Shown in pieces: positions 8,043 through 16,804 of a stretch of 64,000 bases of DNA. The notes under the pieces are model-generated. The model saw nothing but the letters and a program-made list of their open reading frames with translations. It ran no database searches and was not told the origin of the DNA. Position 1 is the stretch's first letter. Each line of letters starts with the position of its first letter. The position numbers and the translations under genes were made by a program. This DNA comes from Janthinobacterium sp. J1-1 (GTDB taxonomy: Bacteria > Pseudomonadota > Gammaproteobacteria > Burkholderiales > Burkholderiaceae_D). The stretch lies in NCBI RefSeq assembly GCF_030944405.1, contig NZ_CP132339.1:3286001-3350000 (forward strand), written 5' to 3'.

Positions 8043-9272
8043 TTATTTGTTCATGACTTTGGTGCCCCATATCTCGTCGTAATCGGCATTGTGCGCCCGG
8101 GTAAAACCTGCTGCGTCGCTGCGGCCTTCGTCGACCTGCTTGCCGTCGCGCGAGATGAGGTAATGGCGGTTGCCCGCATCCTGCTTGCCCTGGTAAGTGA
8201 GCTGCACACGGTATACCGCCTTGCTTTCTTCGGCTACCGGTGCCGGCCTGGCCTGCGTGGCGGCGGTGCGCACGGACTGTATTTGCAACAGCGGCGTACC
8301 CTGCTGCGGCCGCGATGCCAGCCACTGCGTGAAAGCGGCGTCCTGCTCGGTAGTCAAGGTATCGGATTCGGGCCAGACGTACAGGAACGTCACCGGCGTA
8401 GCAGGTGATACGCTGCTGGCCGGCAAGCGCCATTCCACGATGCGCTTGCTGCTGCCTGCCAGCGTGCGCAGGGTCAGCAGGCTGGCGTTCGGATGCAATG
8501 CCTGCTCCGTCAGCGGGCTGCCCGGCGTGCCGCCGGCCAGTTCCGCCAGCACCAGCCGTTGGTTGTCCGCTTCCAGTGCGTTCAGCGACAGCGCGCGCAG
8601 GTAGCGTGTGCGCAGGCTGAAGCGATAAGGAGCTCCTTGCAGCATGAACTTGCCTTCCGTGCGCGTGGCCTCGTGCCAGCCGGGCAGGGGGTACAGCTTG
8701 ACCATGCCGTGCATGACGCAAAAGCCATCCTGTGCCTGCCGTGCCGGAGGGAACGGTGTGCTGCCGACATCGCTGGCCGCCAGGATTTCCCTGGCGCGTT
8801 GTTCCGTCACGTCCTGCAAACGGCTGACAGCGCTCTTCCTGAAGCGCATGGTGGTGCCGTCGCGATGGATAAAGCCGGTGACCTGCACCACGTTCGGATC
8901 GAAGGGCTGCTGGTCTTCTTCGCGCGCGACGATCAATACGCCTTCGTGATGCGGCAATGTTTCCACCGGTTTCAGCAGTTGCCGCACGCGCGCGCCGTCG
9001 ACGCTCGCCTGCGCAGCGAGCACGCGCAGGCGATAGCTGGCTGCGTCTTCGCGCCAGGTGTCGATATCGCCCCAGTAAAATTGCGTGGTGCCACCGAGGA
9101 ACTGCAAGGGCTCTTGTGAGGTAACGGCCAGGCGGCCGATGCAGTAGCCAGGGCCGGTCGACGCAGTTGACGTGGCGTTGCTTTGCTGGCGCGGCGAGGT
9201 GCCGCAACCTTGCAGGATGGCGGCGCCCAGCAGCATCAGTGGCAGGGCCAGGCGGTTGACGGACAGGTGCAC
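8043..9272 (-). CDS. lipoprotein, possibly a Tli4-like T6SS immunity protein
   Basis: This 409-residue protein has a lipoprotein signal peptide ending in LGAAILQGC (lipidated Cys23), so the mature protein sits in the periplasm on a membrane. After the signal come YCIGRLAVTSQEP, several beta-rich repeats, an internal CVMHGMVKLYP segment, and a tail that reads as a small beta domain (YLISRDGKQVDEGRSDAAG). The CxGR-type opening and the two-block architecture recall Tli4-family immunity lipoproteins, which protect the periplasm against type VI lipase effectors. That assignment is tentative. No effector, VgrG or PAAR gene is nearby. Confidence 0.45.
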   Translation of the reverse strand: MHLSVNRLALPLMLLGAAILQGCGTSPRQQSNATSTASTGPGYCIGRLAVTSQEPLQFLGGTTQFYWGDIDTWREDAASYRLRVLAAQASVDGARVRQLLKPVETLPHHEGVLIVAREEDQQPFDPNVVQVTGFIHRDGTTMRFRKSAVSRLQDVTEQRAREILAASDVGSTPFPPARQAQDGFCVMHGMVKLYPLPGWHEATRTEGKFMLQGAPYRFSLRTRYLRALSLNALEADNQRLVLAELAGGTPGSPLTEQALHPNASLLTLRTLAGSSKRIVEWRLPASSVSPATPVTFLYVWPESDTLTTEQDAAFTQWLASRPQQGTPLLQIQSVRTAATQARPAPVAEESKAVYRVQLTYQGKQDAGNRHYLISRDGKQVDEGRSDAAGFTRAHNADYDEIWGTKVMNK

Positions 9273-9380
9273 GGCGCTTCCTTCAAAAAGATCGAAGCGC
9301 GATTGTAGCGGCGACGCTGCCTTTCCCGCTGTTACCCGGATATCGTGGCTTGCGTTGGACAGTGGTCGTGCGCTGGCGCA

Positions 9381-10214
9381 TCATCCGTTCGATTGCAAGT
9401 AGCGCCCCGGCGTTTCGCCCAGAATTTTACGGAACATGAGCACAAAATTACTCGCGTTCTCGTAGCCCAGGCCGTCTGCGACATCCTGTACCGTCGCGCC
9501 CCTGGCCAGCCATTGCAGGGCGAGCAGGATATGAATTTGCCTGCGCCAGCGTCCGAAACTCATGCCGGTTTCTCTGGAGACCAGGCGCGAGAGAGTGCGC
9601 GCACTGATGTCCATCCGGTGTGCCCAGGAGTCGATGCTTCCCGGAGCGGAGGGATTCGCCATGATCCACTCGACCAGTTTGCGCAGCCGCTTGTCTGTCG
9701 GCATGGGCAAATGAATTTGCCCGGGCTGCGCCAACGCCATTTCGTCGAGAAGCAAGGTCATCATGCGTGACGCCATGCCGCCTTCCTCATAGCGCATCGG
9801 CAATGCCGCTGAACGGATGACCAGCTCGCGCAGCAGCGGCGTGGTCGGCAAGGTGCAGCAATATCGCGGCATCGCGTCGCCCACGGAAGGATCGACATAG
9901 ACCACGTAACACTCGACCGTGCCGGCCGTCTCCATGCGATGGAGCACGCCGCCAGGTACCCAGATGGCGCTTCCCGGCGGCACCAGCCAGAAGCCGCCGG
10001 CGACCTCGCAGGTAAGCACCCCACGCAGCCACAGCAGGAACTGACCTTTGCGATGGTGGTGGAAGTGCGCTTCCTTGCCGCTGTCGATCAGGGGCCGGCC
10101 GTCGGGGCCCGTGGCCGCCATGTCCAGGCCGGCGGCGCCGACGGTCATCACGGGCCGCGGCACGGTATCCGGGTCTTCCCAGTCGATGGAGATGGCGTCG
10201 CTGAAAACAGGCAT
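9381..10214 (-). CDS. AraC-family transcriptional regulator (cupin sensor)
   Basis: This 277-residue protein has an N-terminal cupin-like sensor (about 40-125; HHHRKGQFLLWLRG, WVPGGVLHRME) and a C-terminal double HTH (about 175-275; MDISARTLSRLVSRETGMSF, then VADGLGYENASNFVLMFRK), ending in the usual GETPGRYL. It is divergent from the FAD monooxygenase at 10342, with 127 bases between, and is probably its regulator. Confidence 0.88.
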   Translation of the reverse strand: MPVFSDAISIDWEDPDTVPRPVMTVGAAGLDMAATGPDGRPLIDSGKEAHFHHHRKGQFLLWLRGVLTCEVAGGFWLVPPGSAIWVPGGVLHRMETAGTVECYVVYVDPSVGDAMPRYCCTLPTTPLLRELVIRSAALPMRYEEGGMASRMMTLLLDEMALAQPGQIHLPMPTDKRLRKLVEWIMANPSAPGSIDSWAHRMDISARTLSRLVSRETGMSFGRWRRQIHILLALQWLARGATVQDVADGLGYENASNFVLMFRKILGETPGRYLQSNG

Positions 10215-10341
10215 CGGGAACTTTCAAACAGGTCGGATAGGTGTGGCAAGAATTCAATATAACATGGCAAGTCTGCTCCTTGTGGCCAAGACAGTGCCCA
10301 CCTAACATGGATGCTCAATTACAAGCATGAGAGCTGACACG

Positions 10342-11562
10342 ATGGACGCAACGAAGAAAATCCTGATCTGCGGTGGCGGTATCGCCGGCCCGGCATGTGC
10401 ATGGTGGCTGGTCCAGTACGGCTACTCGGTGGTCATTGTCGAAAAGGCCAGTGCCTTCAGGGATGGCGGGCAGAACGTCGATGTGAAGGGCGCCGGGCAA
10501 CAGGTCATCAAGTTGATGGGGTTGACGGAACAGATCGCAGCACGTGACACGCTGGAGTGCGGACAGAAGTGGCTGGACGCGGCCGGCAAGGTGGTGGCCG
10601 TTTTTCCCAAGGGGAGCATCGGTGGCCTGACCAGCGATTTCGAAATCCTGCGCGGCGATTTCGCCCGTGTCTTGTTCGATGCGACGCGCGACAGGTGCGA
10701 ATACCGTTTTGGCACGTCCGTTGATGCCATTGAAGAAATCGAGGATGGCGTGCGCGCAACCTTTGCCGACGGCAGGGCAGAGGAATTCGCGTTCGTGATC
10801 TGCGCCGATGGTCTGGGCTCGTCAACCAGGGACCTGGCGCTGGCGGATGAAACGCGCATGCGCTACCTCGGCGCTTACATGGCGTTTTTCAAGATTCCCC
10901 GGCGTCCGGAAGACGACTTCTGGGCCTGTTCCGTCAACGGCATCGGCGGAACGATGATCAACCTCAGGCCTGGTGGCCCCACGGAGACGACCGTCCTGAT
11001 GACCTTTCCGGCCAGTGAGCCCGACCCGCAGAGACCGCCGCAGCAGTCACGGCGCGACATGCTGCGTGCCGCGTTGGAGGGGCGCGGCACGGTGGCCGAT
11101 CGAATCATCGCCGAACTCGGCGCGGTACAGGACTTCTACTTCGGACCGATGAGCCAGGTGCAGGCATCCGCCTGGTCGAAAGGCAGGCTGGTGTTGCTGG
11201 GCGACGCGGCACATTGCCCCACGCCGTTCACGGGCAAGGGCACGGCCCTGGCGCTGGTGGGCGCCTATGTCCTGGCGGGAGAGATCAAGCAATGCGCGAC
11301 CCACACCCAGGCTTTCCAGGCGTATGAGCGCCTCCTGCGGCCGTATGCCGAGCGTTCACAGCGGGAGCTGAGTCCCCGGCTGATTCGGCTCATGCACGTC
11401 AAGACGCGCTTCGGGATCTCCGTCGCGCGCATCCTGCAACGGTTCTTCGGCAGCTCACGCATCCAGGCGCTGTTGAAACCAGGCGCCGCGGCCAAGGTTC
11501 GCAAGATCGACGAGGACTTCGCGCTGCCGCGCTATGACCTGGACCGGCGGCTGGTGGACTGA
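10342..11562 (+). CDS. FAD-dependent monooxygenase (TetX/PHBH-like)
   Basis: This 406-residue flavoprotein begins with the Rossmann GGGIAGPACAWWL motif and ADP-binding VVIVEKA. It also has the group A monooxygenase DG motif (VICADGLGSSTRDLAL, about residue 155) and the second FAD motif GDAAHCPTPFTGKGTALAL (about 290). Proteins of this set (TetX, MhpA, UbiH relatives) hydroxylate aromatic or polycyclic substrates, including some antibiotics; the substrate is not predictable. ATG 10342 is preferred over 10327 because GAGAG sits eight bases before it. The divergent AraC gene is the likely regulator. Confidence 0.85.
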   Translation: MDATKKILICGGGIAGPACAWWLVQYGYSVVIVEKASAFRDGGQNVDVKGAGQQVIKLMGLTEQIAARDTLECGQKWLDAAGKVVAVFPKGSIGGLTSDFEILRGDFARVLFDATRDRCEYRFGTSVDAIEEIEDGVRATFADGRAEEFAFVICADGLGSSTRDLALADETRMRYLGAYMAFFKIPRRPEDDFWACSVNGIGGTMINLRPGGPTETTVLMTFPASEPDPQRPPQQSRRDMLRAALEGRGTVADRIIAELGAVQDFYFGPMSQVQASAWSKGRLVLLGDAAHCPTPFTGKGTALALVGAYVLAGEIKQCATHTQAFQAYERLLRPYAERSQRELSPRLIRLMHVKTRFGISVARILQRFFGSSRIQALLKPGAAAKVRKIDEDFALPRYDLDRRLVD

Positions 11563-11574
11563 AGATGTAACTTG

Positions 11575-13257
11575 TCAGAACTCTTCCCACTCGCCTTCGC
11601 TGCTGCTGGCCTTCGGCTTGCTGCGCTGTGCCGGCAAGCTCAAGGCAGGGGCAGGGGCTTTCTTCGCTGGCGCTGCGGAAACGGCTGGCCGGCTGGCGCG
11701 TGCCGGCGCCGCTGCACCGGTGTCGAGACGAAATACGCTGACCACCTGCGCCAGTTCGCTGGCCTGTTCCTGCATCGCTTCGGCGGCGGCCGAGGCTTCT
11801 TCCACCAGCGCGGCGTTCTGCTGGGTAACCTGGTCCATTTCGGAAATGGCTTGATTCACCTGCTCGATGCCCGCGCTTTGCTCTTCGCTGGCGTTGCTGA
11901 TTTCGCTCATGATGGAGGTGACAAAGCCGATGCTTTGCACGATTTCTTCCATCGTGCGGCCGGCCTTGTCGACCAGGCGCGTACCGGCGTCGACTTTTTG
12001 CACCGAGTCGTCGATCAGGCCCTTGATCTCCTTGGCGGCTGCGCTGGAACGTTGCGCCAGGTTGCGCACTTCGGTGGCCACCACGGCAAAGCCGCGGCCC
12101 TGCTCGCCGGCGCGCGCCGCTTCCACGGCCGCGTTCAAGGCCAGGATATTGGTCTGGAAGGCGATGCCGTCGATGACGGAAATGATGTCGACGATTTTCT
12201 TCGACGAGGCATTGATGTCGCCCATGGTCAACACCACATCGGCCACCACGGCGCCGCCGCGGCTGGCGATATCGGCCGCGTCGCCGGCCAGCTTGTTGGC
12301 CTGGCGTGCGTTATCGGTATTCTGCTTGACGGTCGAGGTCAGCTCTTCCATCGATGAGGCCGTCTCTTCCAGCGAGCTGGCCTGCTGCTCCGTACGCGAG
12401 GACAGGTCCATATTGCCGGCGGCGATCTCGGACGATGCCGTGGCGATGGTGTCGGTGCCGCTGCGTACTTGGCCGACGATGGCCACCAGGCTGTCGTTCA
12501 TGGTTTTCAGGGCATGCATCAGCTGGCCCGTTTCGTCGCGGCTGGCTACCAGGATAGTGCTGGTCAGGTCGCCGGCGGCCACGGTTTCGGCCACCTTGAC
12601 GGCGGCGCGGATCGGATGCGTGATCGAACGCGTGATGCGCCAGGCAAACACAACGCCCACCACGATGGCCAGCAGGCCCAGTTCGATCAGCAGGGTGCGC
12701 GTGCTGGTGTAGGTGTCCATGATGCTGTTGGCGACGCCATCTGCGGCGGCGATCTGCATCTCGGAAAAGCGTTTCACTTCCGCCAGGTAGGCGGTGGTGA
12801 TCGGCGTGACGTCCTTCTCGAACATCCGCTTGGCGCCGTCGAAATCGCCATCGGCTTTCAGCTGGAAGGCACGGCCGCGCACGGTGACATAGTCGATGCG
12901 CACCTTGCGCACCACCTGGAACTGTTCCTTGACGGCGGGGTTGCGCAGCGATGCGGCGATCTGGTCCTGCAGCTGGCTGGAGCGCTCGGCGTGGACTTTC
13001 AGCTCCTGTTCCATCTTGGCGCGCGCCACCGGATCGCTCATCTCGAACGTGGCGACGCCGCGTACGCTGTTGATCTCGATGATCTTGGCCCATTCGGCCA
13101 CCATGCGCTGGTTCTTGATGCTGGTATGGATCAGGCGATAAGTCAGGTCGCTGGCCGTTTGCATGCGCACGATGGCGGTCACGGTCAAGGCGGTCAGCAA
13201 CAGCAATACAATGGCAAAGCCGACGCCGAGGCGCCCGCCGATGTTCAGGTTTTTCAT
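11575..13257 (-). CDS. methyl-accepting chemotaxis protein
   Basis: This 560-residue chemoreceptor has a transmembrane helix at about 10-30 and a periplasmic four-helix-bundle sensor (about 32-190). A second membrane helix (about 192-212) is followed by a HAMP domain (about 213-265) and a long cytoplasmic signalling hairpin whose tip contains the conserved FQTNILALNAAVEAARAGEQGRGFAVVA. The C-terminus is EWEEF, a CheR/CheB-tethering pentapeptide, preceded by an Ala/Pro-rich linker. The start has AGGA six bases before ATG. The ligand is unknown. Confidence 0.95.
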   Translation of the reverse strand: MKNLNIGGRLGVGFAIVLLLLTALTVTAIVRMQTASDLTYRLIHTSIKNQRMVAEWAKIIEINSVRGVATFEMSDPVARAKMEQELKVHAERSSQLQDQIAASLRNPAVKEQFQVVRKVRIDYVTVRGRAFQLKADGDFDGAKRMFEKDVTPITTAYLAEVKRFSEMQIAAADGVANSIMDTYTSTRTLLIELGLLAIVVGVVFAWRITRSITHPIRAAVKVAETVAAGDLTSTILVASRDETGQLMHALKTMNDSLVAIVGQVRSGTDTIATASSEIAAGNMDLSSRTEQQASSLEETASSMEELTSTVKQNTDNARQANKLAGDAADIASRGGAVVADVVLTMGDINASSKKIVDIISVIDGIAFQTNILALNAAVEAARAGEQGRGFAVVATEVRNLAQRSSAAAKEIKGLIDDSVQKVDAGTRLVDKAGRTMEEIVQSIGFVTSIMSEISNASEEQSAGIEQVNQAISEMDQVTQQNAALVEEASAAAEAMQEQASELAQVVSVFRLDTGAAAPARASRPAVSAAPAKKAPAPALSLPAQRSKPKASSSEGEWEEF

Positions 13258-13636
13258 GGTGGTCCTAACAGTTCAGTAATCATGATCGCCGCCGCCAGCA
13301 AGGGCGGACAGGCGCCGCAAGGCGCAGGGGATCGGGGTCTTCGGGTGCCGCGTGGTTCGTTGCGGCAAGCCACATCATGCGTGGCGATGGAGGTGTAGCC
13401 AAGGGAGCGGCGATCTGATAAATCGTCTCCCGACAAGCGGCGAGTATAGCATTGATGTAGAGAAATAGTTTTTCAAAGCAATTTAAATGGTATTTTGATA
13501 CTGGTTTGCTGTCGTTTATTTACCTCAAGTGGCCTGTCTATAAGTACTGTTACTTACATTTTCCTTACTTTGCAGAACGGCTGCTGTTAATATTGTCTTG
13601 AGAATGCTTCTCATTCAAATAAATAACAGGAAATCT
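13258..13636. other. 379-base non-coding gap between divergent chemoreceptor and siderophore receptor
   Basis: No coding frame is convincing here. The left part is a GC-rich leader for the chemoreceptor, containing a hairpin at 13403-13431 (GGGAG...CTCCC outside, CGAT...ATCG inside) and a small stem at 13312-13325. The right part, from about 13440, is AT-rich promoter DNA: TATACT on the minus strand near 13445 is a possible chemoreceptor -10, and TTACTT (13565-13570) with TAATAT (13588-13593) at 17-base spacing is a likely promoter for the receptor gene. Confidence 0.55.
13600..13618. promoter_or_regulatory. Fur box upstream of TonB receptor
   Basis: GAGAATGCTTCTCATTCAA matches the 19-base Fur consensus at 12 positions and contains a perfect GAGAA-N3-TTCTC palindrome. 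It lies about seven bases after a TAATAT -10 element, at the expected transcription start, so iron-loaded Fur would block initiation. Confidence 0.75.
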
Positions 13637-15787
13637 ATGCAACCGCGCAACAAACCCGTTCTTGCACGCATGACCATCGCCTTGTTGGGCGCATTTGCTG
13701 GCGCGGCATTACCACCACTTAGCTTGGCCCAGGACAGCTTGCCGGCCGTCACGGTCACGGCCGCGAAGGATGGCGCCGGCTACGTTGCGCCCACCTCGGG
13801 CAGCGCCACCAAGACGGAAATGGCCTTGCGCGACGTGCCGCAGACCATCAATGTGGTGCCGGCCGCCGTGATCCGCGACCAGCACGCGCTGTCGATCCAG
13901 GACATCATGAAGAATATTCCGGGCGTCGGGCTGTCCACCGGCGATGGCCAGCGTGACCAGGTCTTCATCCGCGGCTTCACGGCCATCGGCGACCAGTTCG
14001 TCGATGGTTTCCGCGACGATGCGCTGTATTTCCGCGACCTGTCGAATGTGGAGCGGCTCGAGGTGATCAAGGGACCGGCGGCCGTGCTGTATGGCCGTGG
14101 CTCGTCGGGCGGCCTGGTCAACCGCGTCAGCAAGAAGCCGGGCATTGACGTGAGCGACGTGGCGCTGAGCCTGACCAATACGGCGGGGCGCCGGGGCGAG
14201 ATCGATGTGGGCCGCGCCGGTGAAGACGTATCGTGGCGAGTGACGGGTGCGCGTGAACTGGCCGACAGCTACCGCGAGCAGCAGTTCCTGGATCGCACGG
14301 CGCTGGCGCCATCGGTGGCGATCCGCCTGTCCGCCGCCACGCAACTGCTGCTGCAGGGCGACTACCTGGAAGACCGCCGCCTGACCGATTTCGGCATTCC
14401 TTCCTACCAGGGCCGTCCGGTCAGCGTCGATGCCCGCACCTATTATGGCGCGGCCAATGCGCGCGATGCCGATTTCAGCCAGTCTCGCGTGGTATCGACT
14501 TCCGCCACCCTGACGCACAAGTTCAGCGACACGCTGTCGCTGCGCAATGGCTTCCGTTACTACGATTACCACCTCGACCGCAACAACACGAATATCTCGG
14601 GCAACGTCAATGAGGTGCGCGCCACCATGAACCTCGGGCATGCCAAGCTCAACCGAGACGAAAGCGGCTGGTTCAACCAGACCGAGCTGACGCAAAAGCT
14701 GGTCACGGGCAGTGTCCGCCATGAAGTGCTGTACGGCGCGGAATTCGGTACGCAGGGCAAGGATGCCAACAGCTGGGCATCGACCGTGGTGGCGACCAAT
14801 GTGGCTATTGTCCACCCCGTGCTGCCGCGCGTCGATCGCACCAAACTGGGCGTGCGCAGCGACACCTTCGGTACCTATGACACGGCCGCCGCCTATGTGC
14901 AGGATGCGCTGACCTTCAGCGAAGAATGGAAGGCGCTGGCCGGCCTGCGCTACGACCGCTACGGGCAGAAGTCGCGCCTGGTCAATGCGGCCGGCGCCAC
15001 CACAGCGAATTTGCAGCGCACCGATGCCGACTTCAGTCCGCGCGCCGGCCTGGTCTGGCAGCCGGGCGCCACGCAATCCTATTACGCCTCGTGGAGCCGC
15101 TCGTTCCAGCCCAGCGGCGAAAATTTCGCGCTGGCCGCCAACAATGCCGACCTGGCGCCCGAGTCGACGCGCAACACGGAAGTGGGCGCCAAATATGACT
15201 TGCTGGGCGGCCGCGCCAGCGCCACGGTGTCCTTGTTCCGTCTCGAGCGCGACAATATCAAGACCAGCGATCCCATCACCAATCGCATCGTGCCGGTCGG
15301 CACGCAGCGCACGGATGGCCTGGAACTGAGCTTCAATGCCGACCTGCGCGGTGGTTGGCGCATGACGGCCGGCTATGCCTGGTTGGACGCCACCATCACC
15401 GATTCCATCGCCGTCGACCGCAGCGTCAATACGCCGGGCGCCACCACCGCCAGTGCGGTCGCCGTCAAGGGCAAGCGCGCCACCCTGACGTCGCGCCAGA
15501 CAGCCAATTTCTGGCTCACCAAGGATCTCGGTGGCGGCTTCACGGTGGGCGGCGGCGCCAATGCCGTCGGCAGCCGCTTTGCCAATCCGGGCAACACGGT
15601 GGTCTTGCCTGGCTATGTAACGGCCGACGCCATGGCGGCTTACCGTACCGGCAAGTATGAAGTGCAGCTGAACGTCAATAATCTGGGCGACACGCGCTAC
15701 ATCGTTTCAGGTCATGGCAGCAGTCCGAACCTGAGCTTGCCGGGCGCGCCGCGCAATGTGGCGCTGACCTTGCGCTACAGCTTGTAG
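13637..15787 (+). CDS. TonB-dependent siderophore receptor
   Basis: This 716-residue outer-membrane receptor has a signal peptide (cleavage after SLAQ-D, about residue 33), a TonB-box-like LPAVTVTA and a plug domain (TEMALRDVPQTINVVPAAVIRDQ, then VERLEVIKGPAAVLYGRGSSGGLVN). A 22-strand barrel follows, ending in an aromatic-poor but typical NVALTLRYSL. The plug sequence is that of ferric-siderophore receptors such as FhuE/FpvA/PiuA. The ATG at 13637 has AGGAAA upstream and gives a proper signal peptide; an in-frame TTG at 13598 falls inside the promoter and Fur box. The ferri-siderophore is not predictable. Confidence 0.93.
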   Translation: MQPRNKPVLARMTIALLGAFAGAALPPLSLAQDSLPAVTVTAAKDGAGYVAPTSGSATKTEMALRDVPQTINVVPAAVIRDQHALSIQDIMKNIPGVGLSTGDGQRDQVFIRGFTAIGDQFVDGFRDDALYFRDLSNVERLEVIKGPAAVLYGRGSSGGLVNRVSKKPGIDVSDVALSLTNTAGRRGEIDVGRAGEDVSWRVTGARELADSYREQQFLDRTALAPSVAIRLSAATQLLLQGDYLEDRRLTDFGIPSYQGRPVSVDARTYYGAANARDADFSQSRVVSTSATLTHKFSDTLSLRNGFRYYDYHLDRNNTNISGNVNEVRATMNLGHAKLNRDESGWFNQTELTQKLVTGSVRHEVLYGAEFGTQGKDANSWASTVVATNVAIVHPVLPRVDRTKLGVRSDTFGTYDTAAAYVQDALTFSEEWKALAGLRYDRYGQKSRLVNAAGATTANLQRTDADFSPRAGLVWQPGATQSYYASWSRSFQPSGENFALAANNADLAPESTRNTEVGAKYDLLGGRASATVSLFRLERDNIKTSDPITNRIVPVGTQRTDGLELSFNADLRGGWRMTAGYAWLDATITDSIAVDRSVNTPGATTASAVAVKGKRATLTSRQTANFWLTKDLGGGFTVGGGANAVGSRFANPGNTVVLPGYVTADAMAAYRTGKYEVQLNVNNLGDTRYIVSGHGSSPNLSLPGAPRNVALTLRYSL

Positions 15788-15800
15788 TTGTTCATGGGAT

Positions 15801-15821
15801 ACTGGCGTTTTGAACGCCAGT
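15801..15821. promoter_or_regulatory. perfect 9-bp inverted repeat before LysR gene
   Basis: ACTGGCGTT and AACGCCAGT pair perfectly across a three-base loop. It lies 13 bases after the siderophore receptor stop and ends 7 bases before the LysR ATG. It lacks a T-run, so it may be a weak terminator, an operator, or a hairpin limiting LysR translation. Confidence 0.4.
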
Positions 15822-15828
15822 GACCGCC

Positions 15829-16770
15829 ATGGATTCCACCGACCTTGCATTTTTCGCCGCCGTGGCGCACGGCGGCAGCGTCACGCGCGCCGCCGCCCGG
15901 CTGGGCACGGTGCCGTCGAACGTCACCCAGCGCATCCAGCGGCTGGAGCAGCAACTGGGCGTGCCGCTGTTCTACCGCCACGGACGCGGCATGACACTGA
16001 GCGGTGCCGGTGAACGCCTGCTGCCGTATGCCGCGGCCATCGCGCACACCCTGGCCGAGGCGGGCAAGGCGATGCAGGCGGGAGCCGAGCCGGCCGGGCC
16101 GCTGCTGATCGGCGCGATGGAAACCACGGCCGCGCTGCGCCTGCCCGACATGCTGGTGTGCTACGCCGTGGATTTTCCCGAGGTCGACCTGACGTTGCGC
16201 ACCGGGACCTCGCAGCAGATGCGCGACGCCGTACTGGCGCGCAGCCTGGATGCGGCGCTGGTGGCCGCCACCGTGATCGACCTGGCCGCCCAGCCCGAAC
16301 TGCTGGCGGAACCGGTCGGCGTGGAAGAGCTGGTGCTGGTGACGGCACCGTGGGTCAGCGTGTTCGGTCCGGCCAGTATCTGGAGCAATCTGCAGGACAC
16401 CAAGCTGATCGTGTTTCGCGACGGCTGCTCCTACCGCGAACTGCTCGAATCCGTGATGCGGCGCCGTGGCACGGCCCGCTTGCGCGTGATGGAACTCGGT
16501 TCGCTCGACGCCATCCTCGGTTGCGTGCGCGCCGGCATCGGCATCAGCCTGCTGCCGCGCGCGCTGGTCGAACCCTTGCTGCTGGATAACAGCCTGGCCA
16601 TGCATGTGGTGCCCGATGGCGCGGGCACGGTGGAAACCTTGTGCGTGCGCCGCCGCGACGGTTTCGTGTCGGCCGCGCTGGCGGCGTTCCTGCAGCGCGT
16701 GCGCCAGCAGTTCGACCATTCGGTATTGGTGACGCCAGCGTTGCCGCTGGCAGAAAGCCCGCTGGCATAG
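15829..16770 (+). CDS. LysR-family transcriptional regulator
   Basis: This 313-residue protein has an N-terminal HTH (LAFFAAVAHGGSVTRAAARLGTVPSNVTQRIQRLEQQLGVPLFYRHGRG) and a substrate-binding domain (about 90-300) of the CysL/GltC-like type, with QMRDAVLARSLDAALVA. A GTG at 15820 would add three residues but is buried in a 9-bp hairpin, so ATG 15829 is preferred. It is followed 34 bases later by a flavin oxidoreductase on the same strand, a plausible target. Confidence 0.88.
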   Translation: MDSTDLAFFAAVAHGGSVTRAAARLGTVPSNVTQRIQRLEQQLGVPLFYRHGRGMTLSGAGERLLPYAAAIAHTLAEAGKAMQAGAEPAGPLLIGAMETTAALRLPDMLVCYAVDFPEVDLTLRTGTSQQMRDAVLARSLDAALVAATVIDLAAQPELLAEPVGVEELVLVTAPWVSVFGPASIWSNLQDTKLIVFRDGCSYRELLESVMRRRGTARLRVMELGSLDAILGCVRAGIGISLLPRALVEPLLLDNSLAMHVVPDGAGTVETLCVRRRDGFVSAALAAFLQRVRQQFDHSVLVTPALPLAESPLA

Positions 16771-16804
16771 TCTAATGGGGCAGACCCCTGACGAAAGGAC
16801 CGCC

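Noticed and set aside
16776..16791. GGGGCAGACCCC hairpin before the flavin oxidoreductase as a terminator
   Set aside because: Only four base pairs and no T-run, too weak to call.
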